A DNA stretch of 64,000 nt from Ceratopteris richardii (GCA_020310875.1 CM035423.1:132452638-132516637), one strand, 5' to 3'. Shown: positions 10,561 to 20,934, counted from the first letter of the stretch. The notes: generated by a model not told the origin, from the sequence alone. Made by a program: numbers and translations.

Positions 10561-10739
10561 TTCCAACATCAAAGTTACATTTCCTCTTGTAGGGCAACTT
10601 TTCAAATCCATTACTACATATCCTCATGCATGTAGGATTGGTCACTAGATCCCACACTATTTATTGACATATCATCTTCCTCTTTGTGGATGGGATTCCA
10701 CTAGAGAGGAGGAACATCCCTATATGAGAAGTTTTGGAG

Positions 10740-10973
10740 ATTAATTTTGGTTGTGGTGCCTTGCTGTTGAAGGTATATTGCATCTCTTCCCTAGTCTTGC
10801 ATTATCTTCAACTAGCACATAATGGTTCTTCCTAGTATCATCTCATAATTGCATACCTTACCAAATTGACATATGGCTAATGTATGTTACTCCATAAGCT
10901 CTCAAGGTTATGTTTTCTAGTAACCCAAGGGGGCATTCTATGTGGCCATCCTTGCAACTTCATTCTAGTTGTT
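10740..10973 (-). pseudogene. retropepsin, C-terminal part
   Basis: Minus-strand frames give TRMKLQ (about 10965), IECPLGLLENITLRAYG (about 10940) and, after stops, ILGRTIMC followed by LKIMQD and AIYLQQQGTTTK (about 10835-10755). The ILGR motif is the second conserved signature of retropepsins. The N-terminal part with the active site lies on the far side of the solo LTR, at about 12.1 kb. The two parts would be adjacent if the LTR were absent. Confidence 0.7.
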
Positions 10974-10978
10974 CTTTT
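10974..10978. repeat. target-site duplication of the solo LTR, left
   Basis: CTTTT, repeated exactly at 12079-12083. Both copies lie in the protease coding sequence of the host element. Confidence 0.65.
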
Positions 10979-11214
10979 TGTGAAGAGATGGATAGGTATG
11001 CGCTTGAAGATGAAGAGGTGTTGCAAAATCCTTGATCTACACCAGCCAATTGAACTCCAGGAGTATATGGTGGGCCCTTTTAGCTTGCCAATGGATGTAT
11101 TAGACACCCTATGAGCTAACTTTCAAGAGTAATCTCATCAAAAATAATAAACCACACACTGAGAATGAGTTTTAACAAGTGATGACATCATCCCGATTTT
11201 CACGGGCTGCTATA

Positions 11215-11690
11215 GTTTGAGACCAGTGAGCAGACAAATGAACATAACTCAAAATCTAGGAATCCAATGATTATGAAAATTTGTATGGTTATACTAGACA
11301 GTAAGCTGAATCCAACAAGCTTTAAATCATTGCATTTGGATACGTAACCACTGAGAAATGGCTCTGACAAGATGAGTGAAAAAATCGGGTACCTGACAGA
11401 GAAGTGAAGATGAGCAGACACTGTTGACTTCAATTGAACATAACTGAAGATTTCAACATCCAAATGACATGAAAATTTGTGAGTATATAGTAGACTTAGA
11501 GAGCTAACTTTACCAAGTTAAATCACTGAAAATGATGCACCAAGCTCAGAGAAATCATCTCTGCAATCTGACTGAGAAAACTGAGAGTAATGGCAGTGAG
11601 TAGTACACTTCACAAGAACATGGACATATGAACTCAAATAATCATGAAAATGAAAGTATATTGCTTGTACAATACAATGACTTACTGATA
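11215..11690. repeat. diverged internal repeats in the solo LTR
   Basis: Two or three decayed copies of a roughly 200-bp motif can be followed on the plus strand: AACATAACTCAAAATCTAGG then GAAAATTTGTATGG (about 11239-11285), AACATAACTGAAGATTTCAA then GAAAATTTGTGAGT (about 11439-11485), and a weaker third starting near 11620. They probably reflect an old internal duplication in the LTR. Confidence 0.45.
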
Positions 11691-11789
11691 CATATGTGTG
11701 CCTTGTAATCACATCTTGATATGGCATAAAGCTCAGCTCTTGGAGGTCTTCACATAGGTCTCTCTAACCACGACTAAAACTGCCATCTA

Positions 11790-11797
11790 TTTATAGT
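11790..11797 (-). promoter_or_regulatory. TATA box of the solo LTR
   Basis: Minus-strand TATAAATA in the context CAACTATAAATAGATGGCAG. It lies about 280 bp from the LTR start, a usual U3 position, and supports minus-strand orientation of the LTR. Confidence 0.5.
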
Positions 11798-12078
11798 TGA
11801 GTTTGGGAGGCTAACTTCCCTCAATCACTCTCCAATCAATCAATGATTGATTTGATTCTCTACCTACCACAAATCAGGAATTCATGGCTCCTCTTTCCCT
11901 TTTTGATCATGTGGACTCAACCACTTAATATTCTTTCACTTTTACATTACATAAACTCTTCAAAAGTTACAAGAGGTAGTTCACAAGTGAACTTTACATA
12001 GTCTTCATTTTGAAGCTTCTTTTATGACTTTGTGGGACTCAAGCCAATACTTATGCTTGTCATAGACTTGCTCCAACA

Positions 12079-12083
12079 CTTTT
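12079..12083. repeat. target-site duplication of the solo LTR, right
   Basis: CTTTT, the partner of 10974-10978. Confidence 0.65.
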
Positions 12084-12905
12084 GCCAATTTTCCCCACTT
12101 TTCCCAAATCTCCATTGTGGCAATTCCAATCCCTACACCCGTGTTTAGAATGGATTTGGTCATGTAGCCTTTGTATATGATTGGAAGACATGTGTTCCCC
12201 TCATCAATCTCACTGAAATCTCTTTCATCCTTAGCCTTCTTCTTTTTTGAAATGGTATTCTAAATGTTCAATTGAGAGGCTAGCTTTTCCCACGATTCAG
12301 GCTTCACTTGCAATAGTTCTTCTAAGGTTAAAGAGCAACATATTTTAACCTTCTTTATATCTTTCAATGTTTAGACACTTCCTCTGATGTTCTATAGTCC
12401 TTGCACCTTCGTGTGGGAGCATGAAAGAAATCAGACTTGTGCTTAGTCACCCATATAATTTAAAAGAGTGGTTCAGCTAATGGCTTCATCTGTTTCAAAC
12501 CCGAGATCAGACAAATTTTCCAATTCCACCTCCTTTTTTATCCTTGGTTGGTTCAAAGAAGCATCAAATTCAATAAAGAGAGGAGATCCCCTTTCATTCC
12601 TCTTCTTATGGTTCTTATTATCCTAATTCCCCTTTCGTTAAGTATGGTTCTTCTTATGTTATATGTTTTGGGTAATACATCTTAAAACATTCCTGAAATT
12701 TCTTCTCTATAATTCTAGTTCCTAGATGGATGGAATTTATTTTTCTAGCGTGGTCTCAACAACTTCAATAAGTTTCTTGCAAAGTTCCAATCTCTCCTTT
12801 TCTAAATCTCCTCTAGGGTATCATTTATCATGTTTCTCTAGATTGGATCTTGTTGTTAATCTTGATCGATAGGCTTTCGATATCATTTGTAAGTCTTTAG
12901 GCATG
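12084..12905 (-). pseudogene. retropepsin N-terminal part and upstream gag-like region
   Basis: On the minus strand, IYKGYMTKSILNTGVGIGIATMEIW (about 12180-12105, quoted as a landmark only in its core NTGVGIGIAT) matches a retropepsin active site, but the catalytic Asp codon at 12145-12143 reads AAC (Asn): NTG instead of DTG. WEKWGKLA follows, up to the LTR insertion. Upstream fragments such as NQPRIKKEVELENLSDLGFE (about 12555) and LEKERLELCKKLIEVVETTLEK (about 12810) are charged and gag-like, but I cannot name a family for them. Several stops are present. Confidence 0.55.
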
Positions 12906-12958
12906 GTATATGCTCGAATTGATCTTGCTTGTTCCTACGTGTGCTCTTCATTTACCAC

Positions 12959-12961
<3 letters not shown>

Positions 12962-13001
<40 letters not shown>
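12962..13001. repeat. (CT)n microsatellite
   Basis: About 20 uninterrupted CT dinucleotides, followed by T-rich sequence. It is unrelated in position to the long GA tracts of the array. Confidence 0.95.
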
Positions 13002-13005
<4 letters not shown>

Positions 13006-14434
13006 CCTCCTTTGAAGGTTCTTTGGTTGCTAATGGATTCTCCTTTTCCTCAACTAGTTTCTAGAGGTATCGGTGATACACGACACTTACCACATATCGA
13101 TGACACACAAGAATCTAGTATCAACGATACATGACTCAACCTGTGCACGATACTTGGACTTTTAATTAATTATTATTTTTTGAACGTATGTTTGTGTTCC
13201 TTGTGCTCTCCTCTATCCCCCTATGTTCCCAGATCACCAAAACCCCCACTCCTTAAACTTTAAGTAGCCTCATGATACATGGGATGTGTCATTTCTACCC
13301 ACATGAACACGTGTTTGCAAAACTAATGAGAGAAACATGTAGGGCTCACCTCAATGATCACTTCTACTATTTTTTCAAGCTTTAATATAATGTGTGTTGG
13401 TAGTTCCAAGTGTTTGAAAATCCCACAATACCACTAGTTAGAAAGCTATCCCACGATACTTGCATTCACAAATGAGCTAAAGATGTGGTTTTTTGGTGTT
13501 TTGACCCTGATTGTGATCATTGCCAAAAGAAAAAATCATTATTTTTTCTTTTTTGTTTTTGTGAGCTTTAGATGTCCTATCCTACCTAATTCCACTTTTT
13601 TTTTTTAAGTCTTTAATCCTAACTTCCCTAATTCATACTTAATCTCAAAGAACCTGCTGCACACACTCATGTGTATGAGAAAGCAAGTGAAAATTTTATT
13701 TCATGCACATTATATCTACAAAGAAGAAACTATAACCATCTTGTAGGCACCTTGACTTAGACTCTCATTCTTAGCAACAATGCCAAAAACATGTACATAT
13801 GCGTCCTACAAGTGCATTTAAGTAGTGGCTTGACACATGCACATCAAATTGTCAAGCAGAGAGTATGACCTGACCAAGTGCATAGAAGCATGTGCTCTAA
13901 TGCATATAAAGGTCAAATATGTGCATACAAAGATGGCATCACCTAGTTCCGACTCCTTCTACATTCATGTATGCTCCACGATATTGAAACAACTAGTCTG
14001 GATTAAAATGGGTTTCAAAAACAATATCAACATGTTTTGGTGAGAGAGCTTGAGTGGATTAGAAAAGTGATAAGTGCACATTTCATAACTAATTGCATAA
14101 TAAACTTTATGACTTAAACGATCCTTTTACATGACTCAAATGATAAAAATCAAAGGGATGATGTTTCGTTCGGGTCACTCACTAGTTCACCTTAGAGCTG
14201 ATAGCACTCGTACATGAGCTTTGAATCATCGAACTTTTTGGTATACTTTTTGGGTGGCCCAAACATTCGAGTTTATAGTGTTATGATCTTCTGCTTTTTT
14301 GCCCCAAAGCATTTTTCCCTTCCAAGTCAGATTTTCAAGCCATTTTCAACAAAATTGTAGATCTAGTTACGCCACCTTGTTTGAATATCAGTACAAAGAA
14401 TTTTCAAAGTCTCCATTGGTCTGCCTGGAACAAG
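13002..14434. other. intergenic sequence, nothing recognised
   Basis: AT-rich sequence without a convincing coding frame, RNA gene or named repeat. A region at about 13065-13150 holds loosely repeated ATCGRTGATACA/ATCGATGACACA/ATCAACGATACA words. Short runs of T occur near 13540-13610. Open frames here are short and have no recognisable motif. Confidence 0.5.
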
Positions 14435-14453
14435 ATAATTTTATTAGATTGTT
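14435..14453. repeat. SINE target-site duplication, left copy
   Basis: The 19-base sequence ATAATTTTATTAGATTGTT occurs here and again, identical, at 14752-14770. Confidence 0.9.
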
Positions 14454-14751
14454 TTTTAAAATGGAGGTTCGGCCGAGGCCTACTCCCCCTTACTTTAACT
14501 TTGAAATTGCAACTGTACAAGGAAGGGCATAGTACCCATGGGACTCCCCTTATCCCACAAGAACAAGAGTTTATAAGACTGGGTTAAACTGCGGTCACAA
14601 CTACCGCGAGGATGGACAAACGGTGGCCAACAACCACATACAACAGTTTTTCCAGGATTCATATGTTCCTTACATGTTGTTGCCATGGGTTGAACCATAG
14701 CCCCTGCCTCAAGAGGCGAGAGGTCCAACCACTAGACCAACGAACTCGGAC
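14454..14751 (-). mobile_element. complete tRNA-derived SINE, 298 bp
   Basis: It lies exactly between two identical 19-bp direct repeats (14435-14453 and 14752-14770), the mark of target-primed insertion. Read on the minus strand it begins TCCGAGTTCG, carries TGGTCTAGTGG (A box) and GGTTCAACCC (B box) of a tRNA-type polymerase III promoter, and ends in a short A-rich tail (CATTTTAAAA) next to the left repeat. It encodes nothing and would depend on a LINE for movement. The perfect repeats suggest a fairly recent insertion compared with the retroelements to its left. Confidence 0.9.
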
Positions 14752-14770
14752 ATAATTTTATTAGATTGTT
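14752..14770. repeat. SINE target-site duplication, right copy
   Basis: Identical to 14435-14453; it follows the 5' (tRNA) end of the SINE. Confidence 0.9.
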
Positions 14771-15458
14771 CCCGAGCCCCATTGTGAAACGACCCTAATG
14801 CTTGCAAAAATGCAAAACCTTAGCCGAGATTGTGGCATCCAGATGTGGGCCCCACCCCCCCCGCCCCGACGTATGAGTCTTGGTGGATCCAGGATGGCCT
14901 GACGCACGTATAAGTGCCCACCATCTTCGTTCCACGCTCGTGTGTGAAAAACTGAGCTCTGATCCTTCTTTATGCATTTGCACTGATGTTAGACTGCCCT
15001 CATGTGAAACCAGCCATAACCGTAGGTCAAATTTGTCTCGTACAACTTTTAAGGCTCATCGTGGATAAGCTTCTGCTGGGGGAGCTCCTGTGTTTCGTTG
15101 GTCTCACCGATCTCAGGAAAACGGTATCACTTTCCAGCTTCGAAGTTTTCGTCCGTCAATCTCAAATGTGTGTTTCCTATCTTTCGCAACTGTCAAGTTC
15201 TCGACCAAACAGTTCAGCTGTGACGAGGCGAGTATAATCCCCCTCTCTCATGTCTACACTTGTAATTACAAGTGTGTTTGTTTTGTATTTGAGACACAAC
15301 AACAGCTGCCCCCCCCGAGAGACAGGTGCACATAAGATTCAGAATTTTATGGTATGCACACATAGTTCCTCTTGTCGACATGTTATGTTGATCCTAGGTA
15401 CTGCCGTTTTCTAATACGTATGCGGGCAGTGAGGCAAACATTGTTCTTTAAGATTACA
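14771..15458. other. unclassified sequence before the tandem array
   Basis: Noticeably richer in G+C than its surroundings, with a C-run at about 14850-14868 and another at 15308-15316. Plus-strand open frames of 60-80 codons exist, but none shows a known motif. It may be the edge of a host gene or another decayed repeat. No homology to the array units was seen before about 15459. Confidence 0.4.
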
Positions 15459-15596
15459 GAAATAATTATCCATCAAGTAATGAAATAATGGGTATTCTTC
15501 ACATGTACTCCTCTTCACAAGAGGCCATAGTACTTTTTGAAGCTGACGTGCTACTAAGTAAAACAGTACGAGAGGACACATTCGTCGTGTTCAGTG

Positions 15597-15910
15597 GTCA
15601 CTGAGTCTAGATACCAAGCAATCATTTCCTGGCATTTACCACCGAGTCCAGATACCAAGCAATGATTTCTTAGCACACTGCTTGCAACACTGTAGCTGGA
15701 ATGAGAAAAGTTGTATGAAGTCTCTGGGCTCAGTGAAGCTAAGCAGGAAGAAATTCTCTGTTTCATTTTGAGGACAACATAGAGTATGACAACAACGGGT
15801 GAAGGCACTGTCAAGGATGTTCATGAAGAAATGCTTCCTAGTATCTGTGCCTCTCTGGCAATGAACACGACTAAGGTCTCTTTCATCATCTGTTCTTTCT
15901 GGCATCTAAG
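15597..15910 (-). pseudogene. TIR-domain fragment, sub-monomer A (array left edge)
   Basis: The minus strand reads CQRGTDTRKHFFMNILD (about 15860-15810), a diverged form of the plant TIR motif RGxDTRxxF. A frame change separates it from a WYLD segment that matches the later WCLD motif of TIR domains. The region 15597-15690 contains a local duplication of about 43 bp of the sequence GAGTC(C/T)AGATACCAAGCAAT. This is the most diverged TIR copy and lies outside the six regular units, so it is likely the oldest remnant of the array edge. Confidence 0.6.
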
Positions 15911-16454
15911 CTGAAGCGTAACTTGTCTTGTTATGAGCACTACTGTGTTATGATCATCATCTTTATGTTCATCCACTCACGAGATGAAAGTTATTCAAGG
16001 TCTTAGTATCGGTCTGCCTGAACATTCAAAGATATATTACCACAGCAGATAATTATGATGGTATAAGAATACCAGGATATGTATGGAAAATTTAGTATTT
16101 TCTATATTTCAGGAGAGGATTGGATGAGAAGTTCTTCAAAATTAAAGTACTATACATGGGATTCTTATGTCTTCAAATCTACACACATTACTGAAAATGA
16201 ACTATCATGTTTTGTTTCGATTACATTTGACTAGTGGTTTCAAATGTTCGAGAATGTAATTAATGTCACTTGACGTTGGGTTTCTAGCTACTCTCTTTTC
16301 CAACTCCAACATATCGTCACCCATCGTCCAATCTCTCAGTTATGTAGTACATTTGTATGGATTCTGTTCGAACTTTGTGCTGTAGTTATGTGCACTTCTT
16401 GTAATTGTATTTTACCGGTCGAGGAGAGAGGGATGGAGGGAAGGGGGGGCACGC

Positions 16455-16651
<197 letters not shown>

Positions 16652-16799
16652 CTAAAATCGTTTTGATAATTATAGATGTAATTATTTGAGAGTGAATGAA
16701 TTTATGCACAATGGTCATATTCATTTTTGTTCATAAGAGGTCAAAGTACTTATGAAGTTGATATGCTACTGAGTGAAACAGTTAGAGAATCCTTGTACC

Positions 16800-17098
16800 T
16801 CGTGTGCTTTTGCCACTGAGTCCAGACACCAAGCAATCATTTCTTAGCACACTGCTAGCAGCCCCATAGCTGGGATAGTAAAAGCTGCATGAAGTTTTTG
16901 GTGGCTCAGTAAAGGTAAGCAGGAAATGGAATCTTCTTTCATTTTGAAGACAACAAAGAATATGACAACAATAGATGAAGGCGCCCTGTCAAGGATATCT
17001 GTGAAGAAATGCTTCCTGGTGTCCGGGCCTCTGTGGCAAAGGAACACGTCTTGGGTCTCTTTCACCATCTGATTCCTCTGGCATATAAGTTTGAACAT
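16800..17098 (-). pseudogene. TIR-domain fragment, sub-monomer B of unit 1
   Basis: TIR domains of plant NLR receptors are NAD-cleaving signalling modules. Here the minus strand reads DVFLCHRGPDTRKHFFTDIL (17049-16990), matching the family signature DVFLSxRGxDTRxxFxxHL. A KMKEDSI segment follows at the place of the loop before helix B. In the same frame, after one stop at about 16845, comes AWCLDSVA, matching W-C-L-x-E-L with the catalytic Glu position changed to Ser. The interval between motifs, about 73 residues, is close to the 65-70 usual in intact TIRs. No NB-ARC or LRR follows. This is the best-preserved TIR fragment in the array. Confidence 0.7.
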
Positions 17099-17178
17099 AG
17101 TCTTTTTGTTATGCGCACTATTGTGATGTGGTCATCATCTGTATATTAATTTACTAACTAGATGAATATTAATCAAAG

Positions 17179-17301
17179 TCTTAATATCAAAGTTTCCCTT
17201 ACAGTAAAAGAAATATTACCATAGCATTATTAATTTTTATTAAGCAAGGTTTTAATATCAAAGTTTCCCTCACAATCAAAGATATATTACCATAGCATAA
17301 A
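17179..17301. repeat. local duplication in sub-monomer B
   Basis: TAATATCAAAGTTTCCCT followed by ATTACCATAGCAT occurs twice about 71 bp apart (from about 17181 and 17252), with small differences. The same duplication is present in the B sub-monomer of the other units, so it predates their amplification. Confidence 0.75.
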
Positions 17302-17930
17302 AATGATGGAAAAAAAGACACCAGTAAGTGTACGGAAAATCAAATAATGTTTACATATTTTATATGAGGATCGGATGATGAGCTCTGTATAATGAAAACA
17401 CTATATATGGGATTTACTCTCTCAATGTAAGAAAACATGTTTTTTTTTTCAAAAGTTGAAATTTTGAGTTCTATAGCTAATAAAAGGTATTATGTCTTCA
17501 TATCTATGCACTCATCTTTTCAAATGTACTTTCATAGCTCGTTTCAGATACATTAGAATTGGGGTTTCAAATGTTGGAGAATGTGACTATTTTCTCTTGA
17601 CGTTGGGTCTTACTCTCTTATAACTGCAACTTATCTTCATCTATTCTGCCATCCTCTAAGTTATGTTGTACATTTGAATGGTTCCTGTTTGAACTGGATG
17701 CTTGAGCTATGTACACTTGTTATAATTCTGTTTTACCTTTACGGATTTTGGCCATGATTTAGTTTCTTAATATCTTTACTGTCCAATAAGCAAGATTTTT
17801 TTGGAGTGTGATTCAAATTTTTGGAGCTATATAGTAGGCACAGCCTGTGCAGATCCCTCTAAGATCGGTAATGTTTTTGCTTATTTGTTTTTGAAGTAAT
17901 TTTTTTATTTTTTATTCGAATCGTTCCATA

Positions 17931-18041
17931 GTTTCAAGGATGTTTTCTTAACAGTTGCACACAGTTCTTGGATTTTCAGGTGTCAACTTTCTTTGATTTA
18001 GAGCTGAAAGTTTCCCTCGCTATCTGGCTGCTGTTTTGAAG
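17931..18041 (+). other. exon-like block, sub-monomer C, unit 1
   Basis: Block shared with D and E: GTTTCAAGGATG, GTTGCACACAG and GCTGCTGTTTTGAAG, ending at a GT donor-like site (AAG|GTACAATG, 18042). An acceptor-like GTTGCAG|TGCATAATG lies at 18160/18161, making a 119-bp intron-like interval. No conserved protein frame was found, so a non-coding or untranslated exon is more likely than coding sequence. Confidence 0.4.
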
Positions 18042-18409
18042 GTACAATGTTATTGGTTAGCATTCCTGTGTTTTTATCACTTAAGTGTTTGTATCTGCAT
18101 TTATATTGTCTACTATCAACTTATTATGTATTTGCATGGTCATGTACCATTGTGTTGCAGTGCATAATGTGATTGTGCATCATGTGCAGCTCCATTATGC
18201 ATCATGCTGGCGATTGTGCATTGTCTATTATGTGCTACATGTGGTCAATGTTATTGATCAGAAGTTCCATGTTTTTGTCATTTATGTTTCTCTATCTGCA
18301 TTACTATTGTGTAAATAGTCATCTTCACTTTTGTTGACAAGAGGCCAACATACTTTTGAAGTTGATGTGCTAATGAGTAAACAAGTTAGAGGCCTCATAC
18401 TTCGTGTTC

Positions 18410-18680
18410 TTATGCCACCGAGTCCAGACACCAAGCAATCATTTCTTAGCACACTGCTTGCAACATTGTAGCTGGGAAGAGAAAAGCTGCGTGAGGCTAA
18501 GCACAAAGTGGAATCCTCTGTTTCCTTTTGAGGACGACAACGAATCTGACAACGATGGATGAAGGCACACTCAAGATATTGATGAAGAAATGCTTCTTGG
18601 TGTCAGGGCCTCTGTGGCACACGAGCACGACTTAGGTCTTATTCACCATCTGTTATTTCTGGCATATAAGCTTAAACATA
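18410..18680 (-). pseudogene. TIR-domain fragment, sub-monomer C of unit 1
   Basis: The minus strand reads CHRGPDTKKHFFINIL (about 18613-18566), a TIR signature with Lys in place of the usual Arg after DT. The other five units have DTRKHFF here. Downstream (toward 18420) the reading breaks up, with a deletion relative to B around the segment CTGCGTGAGGCTAAGC, where about 25-30 bases present in B, D and E are missing. Confidence 0.6.
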
Positions 18681-19497
18681 GCTTTTCTTGTTATGAGGAC
18701 TACTGTGATATGATCATTTTCTGTATGTTCATTTACTCATGAGATAAATATTAATCAAGGTCTCCCTGACATCGAAAGTATATTGTCATAGTTATGTAGG
18801 GCATTGGGATTGTTTCTGTTGGAACTACATGTGTGAGTTATGTACACTTGTTATGATTGTGTTATAGCGTTACAGATCTTGTTCATGATTTAGTTTCTAT
18901 AAACGTTTACATTCTATAGCATAGGAACGTTTCTTTTGGTTAAGGGTTAGTGATTATATTTTTGAACTTCAAATTACATTTTAATTCAGGTATATATGCC
19001 TGTACTTCAAAATGTATGTGTGTTTGTATTTTGTACTTTTCGTGTGTAACTTGAGGTGAGCTTAAACTTGCAGAGGTATTTATACTTTGATGGAGGTATC
19101 ATGCTTAACTTAAATTAAAATCTTCATGTGTGAGCTATTTATCTTATCATAAGATTGTGTAATAGGATTGCAATTATATTTTAGGGTGAATCAGGGGCTT
19201 GCGTTTATTCATTCTGTTATATAATTACAAATGTTATGTTATCTAAAGAGTTTCAACACCTTTTTGATTGATCATGTCAATGTGAAGGAATGAATTCAAG
19301 TATTTCCCTGCTTTTTTTGTTTGAAAATTTATTATTATGATTTGTCCATATTGACTTTCGATGCACTGCAAGGTAATTTTGGAATGGGATTCCGCTGTAT
19401 AGTGGGCACAGTACGTACAGATTCCTCTATGATCAGTATTGTTTCTGCTTGTTTGTTTTTGAAGTAAGTTTTTTATACTTTTTATTTGAATTGGCAG

Positions 19498-19734
19498 ATA
19501 ATTTGAAAGATGTTTGTCCAGCAGTTGCACACAGTTTTAGGCCTTTCAGGTGCCCACTTTCTTTGACTTAGACTTGAAAGGTTGCCGATCTATCTGGCTC
19601 TGCTGTTTTGAAGGTATTACGTTATTACTGTCTAGCAGTCTCATGTTATTTATCTTTTATGCATGTCTATCTGCATTATTATTGTGTACGTTACACTTAT
19701 TATGTTTTTCATGATTATCTACATCATGTTGCAG
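19498..19734 (+). other. exon-like block and 121-bp intron-like interval, sub-monomer D, unit 1
   Basis: TTTGAATTGGCAG (acceptor-like) precedes a 116-bp block (19498-19613) ending TTTTGAAG|GTATTACG. The next acceptor-like site is CATCATGTTGCAG at 19734, giving a 121-bp interval with a CATGATTATCTAC stretch that could serve as branch region. The same arrangement recurs in C, in a second D block and in E. Confidence 0.45.
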
Positions 19735-19884
19735 TGCATAATTTGAGTGTGCATCATCTGCAGCTCCATTATTCATGGTGTTGATGATTGTGCATTTCCT
19801 ATTATGTACAACATGGGTTACACAAAATGTGCATATAATAAAAGTGCGCAGAAAGAGCTTGAATTGATGCTTTTCGGTGTACTA

Positions 19885-20140
19885 GATGCCCAGGCAATGA
19901 CTGGGTGTTGGATCAGAGTGAGTAGAGAGCAAATAATTATCCAAAAGTGAATGAATTTATGGATAATGGTCATATTCACTTTTGTTGACAAGCGATCAAA
20001 ATACTTTTTATAGATGCCCAGGCAACGACTGGGTGCTGGAGCAGAGTGAGTAGAGAGCAAATAATTATCCAAAAGTGAATGAATTTATGGATAATGGTCA
20101 TATTCACTTTTGTTGACAAGAGATCAAAGTACTTTTTATA
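19885..20140. repeat. 128-bp tandem duplication within sub-monomer D
   Basis: GATGCCCAGGCAA(T/C)GACTGGGTG...ACTTTTTATA occurs at 19885-20012 and again at 20013-20140, with a few substitutions. All six units carry it at the matching place (for example from about 27184, 34567, 41997, 51347 and 58811), so it arose before the units were amplified. Confidence 0.9.
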
Positions 20141-20423
20141 TTTTTGAACTTCAAATTACATTTTAATTGATGTATATATGCTGTACATCGAAATGTATGT
20201 GTAACTTAAGGTGTGATCATGTCAATGTGAAGGAATGAATTCCAGTATTTTCCTGCTTTCTTGTTTGAAAATCTATTATCATTATTTGTGCATATTTATT
20301 TTGAAGCACTGCAAGGTATTTTTGAAATGTCTATTCCAATTTATTGAGCTGTATAGTAGGCACATTTTTCTTGTTTGTTTCTTGAAGTAAGGTTTTTATA
20401 CTTTTTTTTATTTGAATTGGCAG

Positions 20424-20641
20424 ATAACTTCAAAGATGTTTGTCCAGCAGTTGCACACAGTTTCAGGCCTTTGGGGTGCCAACTTTGGTTGCTGCTCTAT
20501 CTGCCTGCTGTTTTGAAGGTATAACATTATTAGTGTCCAGGATTCATCTCATGTTGTTTATAGTTTGTGTTTCTATTTGCATTATTATTTTGTACGTTGC
20601 ACTTATTATGTTTTTCATGATGATCTACAATCATGTTGCAG
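20424..20641 (+). other. second exon-like block in the D region, unit 1
   Basis: GAATTGGCAG|ATAACTTCAAAG opens a 95-bp block (20424-20518) ending TTTTGAAG|GTATAACA. The acceptor-like CATGTTGCAG ends at 20641, a 123-bp interval. It shows that the D segment itself contains an extra partial monomer beyond the first block at 19498. Confidence 0.45.
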
Positions 20642-20934
20642 TGCATAACTTGAGTGTGCACCATGTGCAGCTCCATTATCCATTGTTTTGATAATTGTGC
20701 GTTTTCTATTATGTGCAACATGGGTTAACACAAAATACGCATGAATAAAAGTGCACAGAAAGAGCTTGAATTGATGCTCTTGGGTGTCATAGATGCTCAG
20801 CCAAGGACTCTGTGCTGGAGAAGAGAGAGTAGAGGGGAAATAATTATCCAAAAGTGAATGGATTTTTGGATAATGGTCATATTCACTTTTGTTGGCAAGA
20901 GTAAAACAGTCAAGAGGCCTCATACTTTGTGTTC

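Larger units (their letters stand above)
10979..12078 (-). mobile_element. solo LTR, 1,100 bp, inserted in the protease of the older element
   Basis: On the minus strand it starts TGTTGGAGCAAG (12078 downward) and ends CTCTTCACA (at 10979), giving the TG...CA ends of an LTR. Both sides carry the 5-bp direct repeat CTTTT (10974-10978 and 12079-12083), the expected target-site duplication length. A TATAAATA box lies about 280 bp in, on the same strand. There is no internal coding region, so this is a solo LTR left by recombination between two LTRs. Its parent family was not identified; the TGTTGG start is common in Copia-type LTRs. Confidence 0.75.
7481..12905 (-). mobile_element. degenerate Ty3/gypsy retrotransposon (non-chromodomain type), reverse strand
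   Basis: Read on the minus strand from about 12.9 kb down, the order is a gag-like region, a protease (split by a solo LTR), a spacer, reverse transcriptase, RNase H, zinc-binding domain and integrase. The integrase ends abruptly at about 7481 beside a SINE head, and no LTR of its own was recognised at either end. Its RT (KKNGKLRVCI, DGFLGYNQV, MPFGLNKF) and integrase (GDFIGPINP, FGLPIEIVSNGG) differ from those of the chromovirus at 0.3-7.4 kb, so it is a different lineage. All domains are broken. Confidence 0.85.

Noticed and set aside
12962-13001. The CT microsatellite as the start of the GA-type array
   Set aside because: It lies 2.5 kb outside the array, is short, and its flanks share nothing with the array unit boundaries.
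14570-14755. A genuine tRNA gene on the minus strand near 14.7 kb
   Set aside because: The A and B boxes fit, but the sequence is flanked by SINE target-site duplications, has a non-tRNA body and tail, and does not fold into an obvious full cloverleaf by eye.
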